A DNA stretch of 64,000 nucleotides from Planococcus sp. ISL-110. GTDB lineage: Bacteria > Bacillota > Bacilli > Bacillales_A > Planococcaceae. Of this stretch, positions 20,293 through 33,105 are shown in pieces; position 1 is the stretch's first letter; each line of letters opens with the position of its first letter. The translations under genes were made by a program, and so were the position numbers. The notes under the pieces were generated by a model that was not told the DNA's origin, searched no databases, and saw only the letters and a list, made by a program, of their open reading frames with translations. The DNA is taken from positions 1-64,000 of the forward strand of contig NZ_JAGGPX010000037.1 in assembly GCF_018613575.1 (NCBI RefSeq). Reading direction: 5' to 3'.

Positions 20293-20320
20293 GCGTTATA
20301 ATAATGAGAACGAATGTTCG
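20273..20320 (+). promoter_or_regulatory. pcrA promoter with LexA (SOS) box
   Basis: TTGCGG (20273-20278) and TATAAT (20297-20302) are 18 bases apart. Just downstream, GAACGAATGTTC (20308-20319) is a palindrome of the form GAAC-N4-GTTC that fits the Bacillus LexA box CGAACRNRYGTTYC apart from its first base. It covers the expected start of transcription. SOS control of pcrA is known in B. subtilis. Confidence 0.75.
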
Positions 20321-20332
20321 AGGTGGTGCGCA

Positions 20333-22546
20333 ATGGAATTGATAACGAAGAACTTACTGAATGGAATGAACCCGGAACAAGCGGAAGCTGTCCAGGCGAC
20401 TGAGGGCCCTTTATTGATCATGGCAGGTGCGGGATCTGGTAAAACGCGTGTGCTGACGCATCGGATCGCTTATTTGGTGCTGGAAAAACAGGTTTACCCG
20501 TCCAATATCCTGGCGATTACGTTCACCAATAAAGCGGCACGCGAAATGCGCAACCGGATCGACGGATTATTGGGGCATGGAACAGGTCAGCGTATGTGGG
20601 CTTCCACGTTCCACTCGATGTGCGTCCGGATTTTGCGGCGCGATATCGACCGTTTGGGCATGTCGAAGAGTTTTTCGATTCTGGATACGACCGACCAATT
20701 GACGGTCATCAAGAATGTCCTGAAGCAGCAGAACCTGGATCCGAAAAAATATGAACCGCGGACCATGCTGAATGCCATTTCTTCGGCAAAAAATGAATGC
20801 ATCGATGCAACGCAGTTTGCGGCGGATATGAATCAGTTCAACCCGTATGAAAAGACCATTTCTGATGTCTACTTTGCTTATGAAAAACGGCTAAAGAAAA
20901 ACCAGTCGCTAGATTTTGACGATCTGATCATGACGACACTGAATTTATTCAATACGGTTCCTGAAGTGTTGGAGTATTACCAGAATAAATTCCATTACAT
21001 TCATGTGGATGAGTATCAGGACACCAACAACGCCCAATACCAACTGGTCCAGAAATTGGCCAGCAAGTTTAAGAATATCTGTGTGGTAGGGGATTCAGAT
21101 CAGTCGATTTATCGCTGGCGCGGAGCTGATATCACTAACATCCTGTCATTTGAAAAAGATTACCCGAATGCCAAAGTGATCATGCTCGAGCAGAATTACC
21201 GCTCGACCAAACGCATCCTGCAGGCAGCCAATGATGTCATCCAGAAAAACACCAGCCGTTATCCGAAGGAGTTGCGGACTGACAATGACGATGGTCCGGC
21301 CATCACCCTGCATAAAGCGGGGGATGAACGCCAGGAAGCACAATTCGTTGTTCAGACTATTCAGAAGCTGATGGAAGAGGAGAATTACAAAACTTCAGAT
21401 TTTGCCATTCTTTACCGCACCAATGCACAATCCCGGATCATGGAGGAAATGTTCGTCAAATCGAATATGTCCTATACCATTGTCGGTGGAACGAAGTTCT
21501 ATGACCGCAAGGAGATCAAGGATTTGTTGGCATATTTGCGCTTGATCGCCAATAATGACGATGATTTGTCATTGGCCCGTGTCATCAATGAACCAAAGCG
21601 CGGCATCGGGGCGACTTCTTTCGAGAAGATGGCGCGTTTCGCAATTGAACAGGACCGTACCATCATGGATGCTTTGCAGGAAGCCGACTTTATGGGGCTG
21701 ACAGCCAAAACGGCACAAACTGCTCTTGAATTCCGGACGATGATCGATAGCTTCACGCAAATGCAGGAGTATTTGTCGGTCACGGAATTGGTGGAGGAAG
21801 TACTGAAAAAATCAGGCTACCGCCAGATGCTGCAAATCGATAAAACAATCGAGGGCGAGAGCCGCCTTGAAAACCTGGAAGAGTTCCTATCCGTGACCAA
21901 AGCGTTTGAAAAGCAAAGCGATGACAAATCGCTGGTTTCCTTCCTGACGGATTTGGCGCTCATTTCGGATATTGATTCTTTGGATGATGAAGAAGACGCG
22001 GATGGCCCGATTATCCTGATGACGATGCACGCAGCAAAAGGACTGGAATTTCCTGTGGTCTTTATCATCGGGCTGGAAGAAAACGTCTTCCCGCATTCCC
22101 GGTCGAATAATGACGATGAAGAATTGGAAGAAGAGCGGCGCCTGGCTTACGTGGGGATTACCCGTGCTGAAAAACGGCTTTATTTGACGCATGCATCTTC
22201 CCGTACATTGTTCGGGAAAAGCAATTTTAATATGCCGTCCCGATTCATCTCTGAAATCTCAGAGGATTTGATTGAACAGACAACGGCTCATCACCGTGCT
22301 GGTGCAGCTACGAGTTACAGACAGGCACCGAAACGTGCAGCTGTCACGCGTCCCGGCTACAATCAGTCAGGCGGCGAAAAGCTCGGCTGGAAAACCGGTG
22401 ATCGAGCAGCACATAAAAAGTGGGGCACTGGAACGGTCGTCAGCGTCAAAGGCGAAGGTGAACAAACCGAGCTCGATATTGCGTTCCCAAGCCCTGTCGG
22501 CATCAAGCGGCTATTGGCCAAATTTGCGCCGATTGAAAAAGTATAA
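20333..22546 (+). CDS. pcrA: ATP-dependent DNA helicase PcrA
   Basis: 737 residues, UvrD/Rep superfamily 1 helicase; it unwinds DNA 3' to 5' in repair and rolling-circle replication and clears RecA. Motifs run in order: Walker A AGAGSGKT near residue 35, [18 protein letters not shown] near 224, [17 protein letters not shown] near 284, [12 protein letters not shown] near 562 and [15 protein letters not shown] near 607. A Tudor-like C-terminal end is present ([17 protein letters not shown]). The start chosen has GAGGTGG upstream. The promoter has a LexA box. Confidence 0.97.
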   Translation: MELITKNLLNGMNPEQAEAVQATEGPLLIMAGAGSGKTRVLTHRIAYLVLEKQVYPSNILAITFTNKAAREMRNRIDGLLGHGTGQRMWASTFHSMCVRILRRDIDRLGMSKSFSILDTTDQLTVIKNVLKQQNLDPKKYEPRTMLNAISSAKNECIDATQFAADMNQFNPYEKTISDVYFAYEKRLKKNQSLDFDDLIMTTLNLFNTVPEVLEYYQNKFHYIHVDEYQDTNNAQYQLVQKLASKFKNICVVGDSDQSIYRWRGADITNILSFEKDYPNAKVIMLEQNYRSTKRILQAANDVIQKNTSRYPKELRTDNDDGPAITLHKAGDERQEAQFVVQTIQKLMEEENYKTSDFAILYRTNAQSRIMEEMFVKSNMSYTIVGGTKFYDRKEIKDLLAYLRLIANNDDDLSLARVINEPKRGIGATSFEKMARFAIEQDRTIMDALQEADFMGLTAKTAQTALEFRTMIDSFTQMQEYLSVTELVEEVLKKSGYRQMLQIDKTIEGESRLENLEEFLSVTKAFEKQSDDKSLVSFLTDLALISDIDSLDDEEDADGPIILMTMHAAKGLEFPVVFIIGLEENVFPHSRSNNDDEELEEERRLAYVGITRAEKRLYLTHASSRTLFGKSNFNMPSRFISEISEDLIEQTTAHHRAGAATSYRQAPKRAAVTRPGYNQSGGEKLGWKTGDRAAHKKWGTGTVVSVKGEGEQTELDIAFPSPVGIKRLLAKFAPIEKV

Positions 22547-24568
<2,022 letters not shown>

Positions 24569-24580
24569 GGGGATTTTAAC

Positions 24581-25711
24581 ATGAAACGCATATGGTGGAT
24601 TCCAATCAGCTTGCTGCTGTTAACGGGATGTGTTCCTTCCGGGACTGATGAAGAAACGGAAGTGATAAATGAAGAAGAAGAAGTAGAGACGGCAATAATT
24701 CCTAGCATGCAGTTGGATGATCAGTTTTACCGTACACTCTTGCCATATAAAGAAAGCGCCACTAGAGGGAAAATCGTCAATCGCCTAAACTCCCGCTATG
24801 ATATCACCGAGACCGAAAATGGCCTGTTGCGGTTGTCACAGAAGCAGTTTTCACCGGATGATTATTATTTCCAGGAAGGCCAAAAAATCACTGACGAGGA
24901 TGTGACTTCCTGGCTGCAGCGGGTCAGCAAAGATAATCCGGCGGGATTGAATGCGGCTGATGAACGCACTTCAGCGCAAAAAAAGGAGGGTCAACGTCCT
25001 CCTGCTGAAATTCTGGCGCACGTCATTGAACAGAATTATTTGGTGAAGACCGATGAAGATACGATACGGCTTGGCGGAATTTCAGTCGGCTTGGCGCTGA
25101 ATTCGGTGTACTACAGTTCTGAAGATGGGGTTTCCTATGAAGAAGAGATTCCGCGGGAGCAGATTGAAAAAGAAGGCAAACGGATGGCCGACGAAATCGT
25201 CAAGCGCTTGCGTGAGAAAGAGGGCTTGGCCGATGTGCCGATCGTAGTGGGGCTCTTTAAACAGAATCCCAACAATGCGATGGTACCGGGCGCTTACTTC
25301 TCGTATGGTGCAGCTCCAGGCGGTCAAGAGGCTGTAGCGAATTGGACTGCAGTAAACGAGGCTTACGTGTTGTTTCCGACTGCTGGTGCAGATGAAGGCT
25401 ACCGGGACATCGATACCGCATTCCGCAATTTCAAACAGGATGTTGAAATTTATTTTTCCAATTTCACCAGTGTCATCGGCACCGGATTTTATCAGGAAAA
25501 CGAATTAAAGGAACTGAAGATTGAAATTCCCATCCAGTTCTACGGCGCAGCTGAAGTCATCGGATTCACGCAATACGTGACCGGGCTTGTCATGGATCAT
25601 TTCCCTGAAAATGTATTAGTGGAAGTCAGCGTGACTTCGACCAACGGCCCTGAAGCGTTGATATTGCGAAAAGCAGGAGATACCGAACCGTTTGTTCACA
25701 TTTATGAATAA
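24581..25711 (+). CDS. camS: CamS-family lipoprotein (YerH)
   Basis: 376 residues. The signal peptide ends in the lipobox LLTGC with the lipidated Cys at 17, and is followed by an acidic linker. The body matches the CamS/YerH family: RIGG-like LGGISVGLALNSVY near 165, VGLFKQNPNNAMVPGAYFS near 220 and YQENELKELKIEIPIQFYG near 305. In enterococci and staphylococci the signal peptide of CamS gives a sex-pheromone-like peptide; whether that occurs here is unknown. It follows ligA by 12 bases and ends the pcrA operon. Confidence 0.88.
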   Translation: MKRIWWIPISLLLLTGCVPSGTDEETEVINEEEEVETAIIPSMQLDDQFYRTLLPYKESATRGKIVNRLNSRYDITETENGLLRLSQKQFSPDDYYFQEGQKITDEDVTSWLQRVSKDNPAGLNAADERTSAQKKEGQRPPAEILAHVIEQNYLVKTDEDTIRLGGISVGLALNSVYYSSEDGVSYEEEIPREQIEKEGKRMADEIVKRLREKEGLADVPIVVGLFKQNPNNAMVPGAYFSYGAAPGGQEAVANWTAVNEAYVLFPTAGADEGYRDIDTAFRNFKQDVEIYFSNFTSVIGTGFYQENELKELKIEIPIQFYGAAEVIGFTQYVTGLVMDHFPENVLVEVSVTSTNGPEALILRKAGDTEPFVHIYE

Positions 25712-25724
25712 ATTGCGGTAAAAC

Positions 25725-25760
25725 AGGGATGGCCATGCGGCTGTCCCTATTCATTTTTTT
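25725..25760 (+). terminator. Terminator after camS
   Basis: A 10-bp stem AGGGATGGCC (25725-25734) with GGCTGTCCCT (25739-25748), two G-T pairs, then a T-rich tail. Confidence 0.7.
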
Positions 25761-25812
25761 AGAAAAATGTTATGATATAGCGTATGTTTACTGAATCCGG
25801 AGGTGTAGAAAA

Positions 25813-26103
25813 ATGGCGAAAATGACTAAAGAAGAAGTAATCGAAGTCGCTCATTTGGCGAGATTGGCAATTACTGATGAAGAAGCAGAACATTTTGCAG
25901 ATCAATTGGAAGCAATTACAAACGCAATGGAATTGCTCAATGAACTGGATACAGAAAATGTTGAGCCGACCACTCATGTTTTGCAGATGGTCAATGTATT
26001 GCGCGAAGACAAATCCATTCCTGGATTGGACCGCGAATTGGTTTTGAAAAACGTAAAAGAGCACGAAGGTGGACAAGTAAAAGTCCCAACAATCTTAGAA
26101 TAG
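25813..26103 (+). CDS. gatC: Asp/Glu-tRNA amidotransferase subunit C
   Basis: 96 residues. GatC wraps around GatA and GatB and stabilises the enzyme that turns misacylated Glu-tRNA(Gln) into Gln-tRNA(Gln). [20 protein letters not shown] (residues 9-28) and the later [16 protein letters not shown] are the family signatures. GGAGGTG precedes the ATG. It is first in the gatCAB operon. Confidence 0.96.
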   Translation: MAKMTKEEVIEVAHLARLAITDEEAEHFADQLEAITNAMELLNELDTENVEPTTHVLQMVNVLREDKSIPGLDRELVLKNVKEHEGGQVKVPTILE

Positions 26104-26122
26104 CCGGAAGGAGGAACCATAG

Positions 26123-27592
26123 ATGTCATTGGTGGAAAAAACAGCTGCACAATTGCAGGAAATGATACATACAAAAGAGACGACCATTGCTGAAATGACC
26201 CAAAAAGCGTTTGACCGCATCGAGGCCCTCGAGCCGAAAGTGGATGCTTTTCTCGCGTTGAACAAAGAACGTGCAACGCAGCAAGCCGCAGAAATGGACA
26301 GAGTGCCGTTTGCTGACCGTGGACCGTTATTTGGTTTGCCGATCGGAGTAAAGGACAATATCGTAACGGAAGGCTTGGAAACAACAGCTTCGAGCCGCAT
26401 TCTTGAAGGGTTCAACCCGATCTACAATGCAACTGTGGTCGAGAAATTAAGAGAAGCCGGAATGGTGACAATCGGGAAAATGAATATGGATGAATTCGCA
26501 ATGGGTTCTTCCAACGAAAATTCTTACTACAAGAAAACAAAAAATCCCTGGAATCTTGAAACGGTTCCGGGCGGTTCTTCAGGTGGCTCTGCTGCTGCGG
26601 TTGCTGCAGGAGAAGTGCCTTTCACTTTGGGCTCGGATACCGGTGGATCGATCCGCCAGCCTGCAGCTTTCTGCGGTGTGGTCGGCATGAAGCCGACTTA
26701 CGGACGGGTTTCCCGTTTTGGCCTGATTGCATACGCTTCTTCATTGGATCAAATCGGTCCAATCACAAGAACCGTTAAAGACAATGCTTTGCTGTTGAAC
26801 GCCATTTCTGGATATGACGATAAAGATTCAACTTCTGCCAATGTGGAAGTTCCGGATTTCGCTGCTGCCTTGACTGGTGACATTACGGGCTTGCGCATCG
26901 GTGTTCCAAAAGAGTATTTTGCTGAAGGCGTTGGCGAAGCAGCTAAACAAGCTGTCCATGACGCCTTGAAAGTTCTTGAAGAGCGTGGCGCAATCTGTGA
27001 AGAAATTTCGCTTCCCCATTCGAAGTATGCTTTGGCAACATATTATTTATTGGCTTCTTCTGAAGCATCTTCCAATCTTTCCCGCTTTGACGGAATCCGT
27101 TATGGTTACCGCACCGAGAAAGCCGGAAATCTTCTTGAATTTTACATGAATACCCGTTCTGAAGGATTTGGCGATGAAGTCAAGCGCCGCATCATGCTTG
27201 GCACATACGCATTAAGCTCAGGGTATTACGAGGCTTATTACAAAAAAGCACAAAAAGTCCGCACACTGATCAAAAAAGACTTTGACGATGCGTTTGAAAA
27301 ATACGATGTCATCATCGGCCCGACAACGCCGACACCGGCATTTAAAATTGGTGAGATCATCGATGATCCATTGACGATGTATGCTAACGACATTTTGACG
27401 ATTCCAGTCAACCTTGCGGGTGTACCAGCAATTTCCATCCCTTGTGGATTCGACAACGGCTTGCCGCTAGGTCTGCAGATTATCGGAAAATATTTTGACG
27501 AAGAAACGGTATACCGCGTTGCTGATGTTTTTGAACAAGCAACCGAGTTTCATAAAAAAACTCCTCAAACCTGGGAGGGAGCAGCACAATGA
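26123..27592 (+). CDS. gatA: Asp/Glu-tRNA amidotransferase subunit A
   Basis: 489 residues, amidase signature family. It releases ammonia from glutamine for GatB. The Ser-cisSer-Lys triad is visible: Lys in [10 protein letters not shown] near 78, cis-Ser in [11 protein letters not shown] near 153, and nucleophile Ser in [12 protein letters not shown] near 177. AAGGAGG precedes the ATG. It overlaps gatB by ATGA. Confidence 0.97.
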   Translation: MSLVEKTAAQLQEMIHTKETTIAEMTQKAFDRIEALEPKVDAFLALNKERATQQAAEMDRVPFADRGPLFGLPIGVKDNIVTEGLETTASSRILEGFNPIYNATVVEKLREAGMVTIGKMNMDEFAMGSSNENSYYKKTKNPWNLETVPGGSSGGSAAAVAAGEVPFTLGSDTGGSIRQPAAFCGVVGMKPTYGRVSRFGLIAYASSLDQIGPITRTVKDNALLLNAISGYDDKDSTSANVEVPDFAAALTGDITGLRIGVPKEYFAEGVGEAAKQAVHDALKVLEERGAICEEISLPHSKYALATYYLLASSEASSNLSRFDGIRYGYRTEKAGNLLEFYMNTRSEGFGDEVKRRIMLGTYALSSGYYEAYYKKAQKVRTLIKKDFDDAFEKYDVIIGPTTPTPAFKIGEIIDDPLTMYANDILTIPVNLAGVPAISIPCGFDNGLPLGLQIIGKYFDEETVYRVADVFEQATEFHKKTPQTWEGAAQ

Positions 27593-29019
27593 ATTTTGAA
27601 ACGATCATCGGGCTTGAAGTCCACGTTGAATTAAAAACGGATTCGAAAATGTTTTCTCCAGCACCTGCTCATTTTGGCGCTGAACCAAACACCAATACCA
27701 ACGTCATCGACCTTGGCTATCCGGGCGTCTTGCCGGTAGTCAATAAGCGTGCAGTCGATTGGGCGATGAAAGCGGCACTCGCATTAAACTGCGAAATTAC
27801 CCGCCACACCAAATTTGACCGCAAAAACTATTTCTATCCGGACAATCCGAAAGCCTATCAGATTTCACAATTTGATCAGCCGATCGGCGAACACGGCTGG
27901 ATTGAAATTGAAGTAAAAGGCGAGAAGAAACGCATTGGCATCACACGCCTCCATATGGAAGAAGATGCTGGAAAACTGACGCATACCGGCAATGGCCATT
28001 CACTGGTCGACTTTAATCGCCAGGGCACACCGTTGATCGAAATCGTTTCGGAACCGGATATGCGCACAGCTGATGAAGCTTATGCCTTTCTGGAAAAAAT
28101 CAAAGCGATTATTCAGTACACCGGTGTTTCGGACGTGCGGATGGAAGAAGGTTCATTGCGCTGCGACGCAAACATCTCTCTTCGCCCATTTGGCCAGGAT
28201 GAATTCGGTACGAAGACGGAATTGAAGAACTTGAATTCATTCAACTTTGTCCGTAAAGGCATCGAGCACGAACAGATTCGCCAAGAGCAGGTTTTGCTTG
28301 CAGGTGGAATTATCGAACAGGAAACACGCCGTTACGATGAATCGACAGGGAAAACCCTGTTGATGCGCATTAAAGAAGGATCTGACGATTACCGCTACTT
28401 CCCGGAACCGGATCTTGTCGACATTGTCATTGACGATGCTTGGTTAGAACGTGTCCGTGCTGAAATTCCGGAATTGCCGGATGCCCGGAAAGCCCGCTAT
28501 GTTTCGGAGCTTGGCATGTCTTCATATGACGCCATGGTTTTGACGCTGGCAAAACCGATTTCTGATTTCTTCGAAGCGACTGTAGCTGTTGGTGCTGACG
28601 CCAAATTGGCTTCCAACTGGCTGATGGGTGAAGTTTCCGCATATCTCAACGCTGAGCAAAAAGAGCTGGAAGATACGGCATTGACACCTGAAGGTTTGGC
28701 AGGCATGATCAAACTGATTTCCGATGGGACGATTTCATCTAAAATTGCCAAGAAAGTTTTCAAAGAATTGATCGAAAAAGGCGGCGACGCGAACAATATC
28801 GTCAAAGCAAAAGGGCTTGTCCAGATTTCGGATGAAAACACATTGCGTGAATTTGTCACAACGGCACTCGACAGCAACCCGCAATCGATCGAAGACTTCA
28901 AAAACGGTAAGGACCGTGCAATCGGTTTTCTTGTCGGGCAGATCATGAAGCAGACAAAAGGGCAGGCAAATCCGCCATTGCTCAATAAAATCCTTCTGGT
29001 AGAAATTGCAAAAAGATAA
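27589..29019 (+). CDS. gatB: Asp/Glu-tRNA amidotransferase subunit B
   Basis: 476 residues, full length. GatB is the kinase/amidotransferase that phosphorylates and amidates the misacylated t[16 protein letters not shown] (5-17), [35 protein letters not shown] near 141-158 and [10 protein letters not shown] near 264 are conserved, with the tRNA-binding YqeY-like helical domain at the C-terminus. A terminator follows. Confidence 0.97.
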   Translation: MNFETIIGLEVHVELKTDSKMFSPAPAHFGAEPNTNTNVIDLGYPGVLPVVNKRAVDWAMKAALALNCEITRHTKFDRKNYFYPDNPKAYQISQFDQPIGEHGWIEIEVKGEKKRIGITRLHMEEDAGKLTHTGNGHSLVDFNRQGTPLIEIVSEPDMRTADEAYAFLEKIKAIIQYTGVSDVRMEEGSLRCDANISLRPFGQDEFGTKTELKNLNSFNFVRKGIEHEQIRQEQVLLAGGIIEQETRRYDESTGKTLLMRIKEGSDDYRYFPEPDLVDIVIDDAWLERVRAEIPELPDARKARYVSELGMSSYDAMVLTLAKPISDFFEATVAVGADAKLASNWLMGEVSAYLNAEQKELEDTALTPEGLAGMIKLISDGTISSKIAKKVFKELIEKGGDANNIVKAKGLVQISDENTLREFVTTALDSNPQSIEDFKNGKDRAIGFLVGQIMKQTKGQANPPLLNKILLVEIAKR

Positions 29020-29042
29020 AGAAAAGCTGAAGAGAGGTATAA

Positions 29043-29074
29043 GGGTGGTCCATTATGGGCCATCCTTTTTTTTT
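29043..29074 (+). terminator. Terminator of gatCAB
   Basis: A 9-bp stem (29043-29051 with 29057-29065, two G-T pairs) followed by nine T. Confidence 0.85.
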
Positions 29075-29475
29075 GTGAGTTATAGAAAAGAGCGTGGTTG
29101 TTAATCGTCGCTTGGTCCATGGACATTTGTGATTAGAAAGCATGCCATACTGCATCGATTCTTTTAAAAAAGCTAGAAGGCTGAGCTGAGTTTATGGTAC
29201 GGGAACTAAGCGTGAACTAGAAGCGTCTTTAAAGCGATGGTTGGTTTTTTTGTTTTCTATATTCCTGCAAATCGCGGTTTCTGTATCTCAGCCTTGAAGA
29301 CTTTGCTGCAGAACAGTAAACTGGTAATAAAGACAAGTTTTGGCCAATGGGATGTGTTCTATTAATCATTGGCTATAGGTGGATCCGAACGAATTTTTAA
29401 ACAAACGAATCTTCTGCCTTGAGAGTGGAAGATAATCGGTTGAATGGTAAAGCAGGAAAAAGGAGACGTGATTTT
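29075..29475. other. Intergenic stretch, nothing recognised
   Basis: About 400 bases after the gatCAB terminator. B. subtilis carries yerO and swrC near this place. No gene, RNA family or clear promoter was seen here, only a T7 run near 29246 without a convincing stem. Residual gene debris is possible. Confidence 0.35.
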
Positions 29476-30036
29476 ATGATGACAGAGCAGCAGTATTTTG
29501 AAAACGGTATCACTTTGGAAAGCTATATGGCTCAAATGGAGTCGAATCAGGACAAATCCTATAGTATCTATGAAAAGTTCAACCTTCCGGAAGATCCGGA
29601 ATTCATGACTTTGCTGAAAGATAAGAAGCCCCATATCTTAGTAATCACCGAGGACTGGTGCGGAGATGCCATGATGAACAATGCCATCCTGCGGAAAATC
29701 ACCGATGCGGCCAATTTAGAGGTCCGTTGCATATACCGGGATGAAAATCTGGAATTGATGGACCGCTACTTGACGAACGGCGGACGTTCCATTCCGAAAT
29801 ACATCCTACTTTCGGATGAAGGCAATGTCCTTGGAGACTGGGGGCCAAGAGCGCCTAAAGTACAGGCGTTTGTCGATGAGAAAAAATCGGTGCTTCCTGA
29901 GATAGGTGATCCGCAATACGAGCTTCACATGAAGACAGTCATTGGTGAGATTTCGGATGGTTTTGTCTATAAGGCTGATTTTTGGCAAATTGTTTACGAA
30001 GACTTGCGCCAAGCATTTGAAAAAGCGTTAAAATAA
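29476..30036 (+). CDS. Thioredoxin-like protein with a single-cysteine WCGD site
   Basis: 186 residues from the ATG ATG with AAAGGAGACG upstream. It resembles the bacterial thioredoxin_9 family: a helical N-terminus, then HILVITEDWCGDAMMN (53-68), where the usual CxxC is replaced by one Cys (62) followed by GD, and later GGRSIPKYILLSDEG, which contains the cis-Pro loop. Without the second Cys it should not act as a normal dithiol reductase. The role is unknown and there is no operon partner. Confidence 0.78.
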   Translation: MMTEQQYFENGITLESYMAQMESNQDKSYSIYEKFNLPEDPEFMTLLKDKKPHILVITEDWCGDAMMNNAILRKITDAANLEVRCIYRDENLELMDRYLTNGGRSIPKYILLSDEGNVLGDWGPRAPKVQAFVDEKKSVLPEIGDPQYELHMKTVIGEISDGFVYKADFWQIVYEDLRQAFEKALK

Positions 30037-30145
30037 GGATGATGATCTCTCATTAGGAAAAGTGCGGTAATGTACCGGGAAATGCTTGATGAAACCGCAA
30101 TTTGTTCCTCTGATCTTTACAGAAAGTCCAGAAAGGCTGAATCTG

Positions 30146-31060
30146 ATGAAACGTGCACGCATTATTTACAATCCAACTTCCGGCCGTGAGCTATTCCGGA
30201 AACATTTACCTGAGGTCTTGGAAAAAATGGAACAGGCCGGCTATGAAACTTCCTGCCATGCGACCACCTGCGAAGGCGATGCCATCCGGGCAGCAACTTT
30301 TGCTGTTGAGCGAAAGTTTGATTTGGTGATTGCAGTGGGGGGAGACGGTACCTTGAATGAAGTCGTATCGGGAATCGCTAAATTTGAAAACCGTCCCAAA
30401 GTCGGCCTTATTCCAATGGGGACGACCAACGATTTTGCACGTGCTGTCCATATTCCCCGCGATATTACAAAGGCAGTGGACATTATTCTGAAAGGGGATT
30501 CCATCCCTGTAGATATCGGTCTGATGAACGGTGACCGCTATTTCATTAATATTGCAGGCGGAGGCAGGCTTACAGAGTTGACCTACGAGGTGCCGAGTAA
30601 ATTGAAAACGGTGCTTGGCCAAATGGCCTATTATTTAAAAGGCATTGAAATGATTCCTTCCATCCGGTCTTCACGTGTCCGGATTGAATACGATGGCCAG
30701 GTTTTCGATGACAGTGCGATGATGTTTTTGATCGGATTGACCAACTCTGTTGGCGGTTTCGAAAAGCTGGCGCCGGATGCTAACATCAATGATGGCAAAT
30801 TCACTTTGTTGATTTTAAAAGAGCTCAATATGGCAGAGTTTATCCGCGTGGCCTCTTTAGCTTTACGGGGTGAGCATTTATCGGATCCGCACGTGATTTA
30901 TGCAAAAGCAAGCAAAATTACAGTGACGACGAAAGAGCGGGTCTTGCTGAATCTGGATGGGGAGTATGGCGGCGTGCTGCCGGCTGTTTTCGAAAATCTG
31001 GCTGGCCATATTGAGATATATGTACCGATTGATTTTTTTAACGAAAAAGACCGCAAATAA
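30146..31060 (+). CDS. dgkB: Diacylglycerol kinase (soluble, DgkB)
   Basis: 304 residues, like B. subtilis DgkB (YerQ). It phosphorylates diacylglycerol to phosphatidic acid, recycling the lipid released by lipoteichoic acid synthesis. RIIYNPTSGRE starts the catalytic domain, GGDGTLNEVV (65-74) binds nucleotide, and PMGTTNDFAR follows. The chosen ATG is the family start and has AAAGG upstream; a longer in-frame ATG at 30086 is unlikely. Confidence 0.95.
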   Translation: MKRARIIYNPTSGRELFRKHLPEVLEKMEQAGYETSCHATTCEGDAIRAATFAVERKFDLVIAVGGDGTLNEVVSGIAKFENRPKVGLIPMGTTNDFARAVHIPRDITKAVDIILKGDSIPVDIGLMNGDRYFINIAGGGRLTELTYEVPSKLKTVLGQMAYYLKGIEMIPSIRSSRVRIEYDGQVFDDSAMMFLIGLTNSVGGFEKLAPDANINDGKFTLLILKELNMAEFIRVASLALRGEHLSDPHVIYAKASKITVTTKERVLLNLDGEYGGVLPAVFENLAGHIEIYVPIDFFNEKDRK

Positions 31061-31104
31061 AAAGCTGGTAAACGGTGTAATACCGTTTTCCAGCTTTTTA
31101 TTTT
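31060..31104. terminator. Bidirectional terminator between dgkB and NUDIX gene
   Basis: Arms 31060-31076 and 31082-31098 pair over 17 positions with one mismatch around a 5-base loop. A-rich and T-rich flanks serve both converging genes. Confidence 0.85.
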
Positions 31105-31125
31105 TAAGAGGCCAGAGCCAGTTGC

Positions 31126-31554
31126 TTATAGAAGTTCAATTGCTTTGTCTTGCTCTTCTGCCAGCTGGGGCAGATTTTTAATTGGTTCCCATCGGAACAA
31201 CAGGGTCATGCCATTGTCGCGACCATAGCTTTTGATCATATGTTCGAACTGTTCGACCGGTTCACCTGTATATTCAAAATGAAAGATATTCCGTTCGTAA
31301 GCTTTGTCCTGATGTTCAGGATAATACGTATACTTGTGGATTTTTCCGGCAAAATCGATAACTTCACGCGGCAATCCTGTTTCTTCTTTTACTTCTCTGT
31401 ACAAGGCATCGATCAACAGCTCGTCGTCTTCAATCGTGCCACCTGGTACTTGCAGGCCAACTTCCGGTTCGCCTTTGTACTCGAATACAAGCAGTTCACG
31501 ATTTTCCTTTTCACCTCTTGTAATATACGCAAATACTTTTCGCTTTGTTCTCAT
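31126..31554 (-). CDS. NUDIX hydrolase
   Basis: 142 residues. The Nudix box (residues 38-60) has the full pattern G-x5-E-x7-REVKEETG-L, giving the metal-binding Glu residues for cleaving nucleoside diphosphate derivatives. The substrate cannot be told from sequence. GGGTGAGG precedes the ATG. It converges on dgkB and lies between dgkB and the cyd operon, an insertion relative to B. subtilis order. Confidence 0.88.
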   Translation of the reverse strand: MRTKRKVFAYITRGEKENRELLVFEYKGEPEVGLQVPGGTIEDDELLIDALYREVKEETGLPREVIDFAGKIHKYTYYPEHQDKAYERNIFHFEYTGEPVEQFEHMIKSYGRDNGMTLLFRWEPIKNLPQLAEEQDKAIELL

Positions 31555-31758
31555 GATGCCTCACCCTTTTTCTTTATTCTATATAGAATACTAAAAATTG
31601 AGAAAAATTTCAATTCTTTTTGTTCAATCTTTGTCACAGCTTATTCAAAGTTTGGCATAAAAACAAGGCTTGGTGAGCGTTTTGGAAAGTGGGTTTGATG
31701 TACAATAAGAACAAGTGTCACAGTGAATCACCAGCTTTCAAAAAAGGAGACGAGTAGA

Positions 31759-33105
31759 TTGGAATTTCAAGATCCGGCTTTTATGAGCCGCATTCTAACG
31801 TTATTGACTTTATCATTCCATATTCTTTATGCAACGATAGGCGTAGGTGTCCCACTCATGATTATGATTGCCCAGTGGGTGGGTATTAAGAAAAAAGACG
31901 ATCATTACATTTTGCTGGCTCGCCGTTGGGCCAGAGGATTTGTTATTACGGTTGCGGTAGGTGTTGTAACCGGTACGGCAATCGGCTTGCAGTTATCATT
32001 GCTGTGGCCGAATTTCATGCAATTGGCAGGTAATGTCATCGCATTGCCTTTGTTCATGGAAGTTTTCGCGTTTTTCTTTGAAGCCATCTTCCTGGGGATT
32101 TATCTCTACACATGGGACCGCTTTGAAGATCAGCGTAAACATTTTCTGTTGCTTATTCCGGTTGCACTCGGTGCAGCCGCGTCATCTGTTTTCATTACCA
32201 TCGTCAACGCCTTCATGAACCAACCGCAGGGCTTTGAAATACTGAACGGTGAAATGGTCAATGTCGATCCGCTGCTGGCCATGTTCAGTCCGGCAGTACC
32301 GACAAAAGTGGCGCACGTTATGGCCACTGCATTCATGACCAGTGCATTTGTGCTGGCCTCCATTGCAGCGCTGCGCATGCTGGGTGGATCCAAACATATC
32401 TATCATAAAAAAGCTTTGTTCCTGACCATGAAACTGGGACTGGTGTTTGCTATTGCCACTGCCTTGATCGGAGACTTCTCCGGTAAATATTTGGCAGAGT
32501 ACCAGCCGGAAAAACTGGCAGCTGCTGAATGGCATTTTGAAACCGAAGAAGATGCAAGTCTGATTTTGTTCGGAATTCTAGACGGGGAAGAAGCGAAGTA
32601 CGCTATCGAAATTCCTTATGCGCTGAGTATCCTGGCGCATGGCGATCCGTTTGCTGAAGTTACCGGGCTCAATGAATTTCCAGAGGACGAAAGACCTCCG
32701 CTGTGGATCCATTATCTTTTTGATACGATGGTCACCATCGGCATGTGGCTGGCATTCTTTTCCTTTGTTTATGTTGTTGCTGCTTTCCGCAACTGGTCGT
32801 TTATCCAAACAAGATGGTTCCGTTGGCTCACAGTGGCAGGAGGGCCTTTGGCGCTCATTGCCATTGAAGCAGGATGGTGGTTCACAGAAGTGGGACGCCA
32901 GCCCTGGATTCTCAGAGGCTATATGACGGTAAGCGAGGGGGCGACCACCAGCGGCAATGTGGATCTGATGATTGTTCTGTTCGCTGGCCTGTATGTTATT
33001 CTCGGCATCGGGACAGCTGTCGTCCTAACCCGGATGTACAGACAAAACCCGGTTGAAAAAGAATTGGCAGCACGTGAAAATGGAAAGGGTGGTGAAGAAG
33101 AATGA
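31759..33105 (+). CDS. cydA: Cytochrome bd-type quinol oxidase subunit I
   Basis: 448 residues from a TTG placed 8 bases after AAAAGGAGA; a GTG at 31723 lies upstream without a site. It is a membrane protein of about nine segments. The conserved heme b595 His is at about 21 (SFHILYATIG), and the family motif GRQPW lies near residue 385, with a short Q-loop as in B. subtilis YthA and the cyanide-insensitive oxidases. It oxidises menaquinol and reduces oxygen to water. It overlaps cydB by ATGA. Confidence 0.93.
   Translation: MEFQDPAFMSRILTLLTLSFHILYATIGVGVPLMIMIAQWVGIKKKDDHYILLARRWARGFVITVAVGVVTGTAIGLQLSLLWPNFMQLAGNVIALPLFMEVFAFFFEAIFLGIYLYTWDRFEDQRKHFLLLIPVALGAAASSVFITIVNAFMNQPQGFEILNGEMVNVDPLLAMFSPAVPTKVAHVMATAFMTSAFVLASIAALRMLGGSKHIYHKKALFLTMKLGLVFAIATALIGDFSGKYLAEYQPEKLAAAEWHFETEEDASLILFGILDGEEAKYAIEIPYALSILAHGDPFAEVTGLNEFPEDERPPLWIHYLFDTMVTIGMWLAFFSFVYVVAAFRNWSFIQTRWFRWLTVAGGPLALIAIEAGWWFTEVGRQPWILRGYMTVSEGATTSGNVDLMIVLFAGLYVILGIGTAVVLTRMYRQNPVEKELAARENGKGGEEE

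Noticed and set aside
28497-29126. 209-codon minus-strand open frame
   Set aside because: Antisense to gatB and crossing its terminator. Composition is Ser-rich as in shadow frames.
31150-31698. 182-codon plus-strand open frame
   Set aside because: Antisense to the NUDIX gene, which has a complete Nudix box.
31620-31758. Search for a Rex or other redox operator upstream of cydA
   Set aside because: TTGTCAC and GTGTCAC words occur but do not form the TTGTGAA-N4-TTCACAA palindrome, and no clean -10/-35 pair could be fixed.
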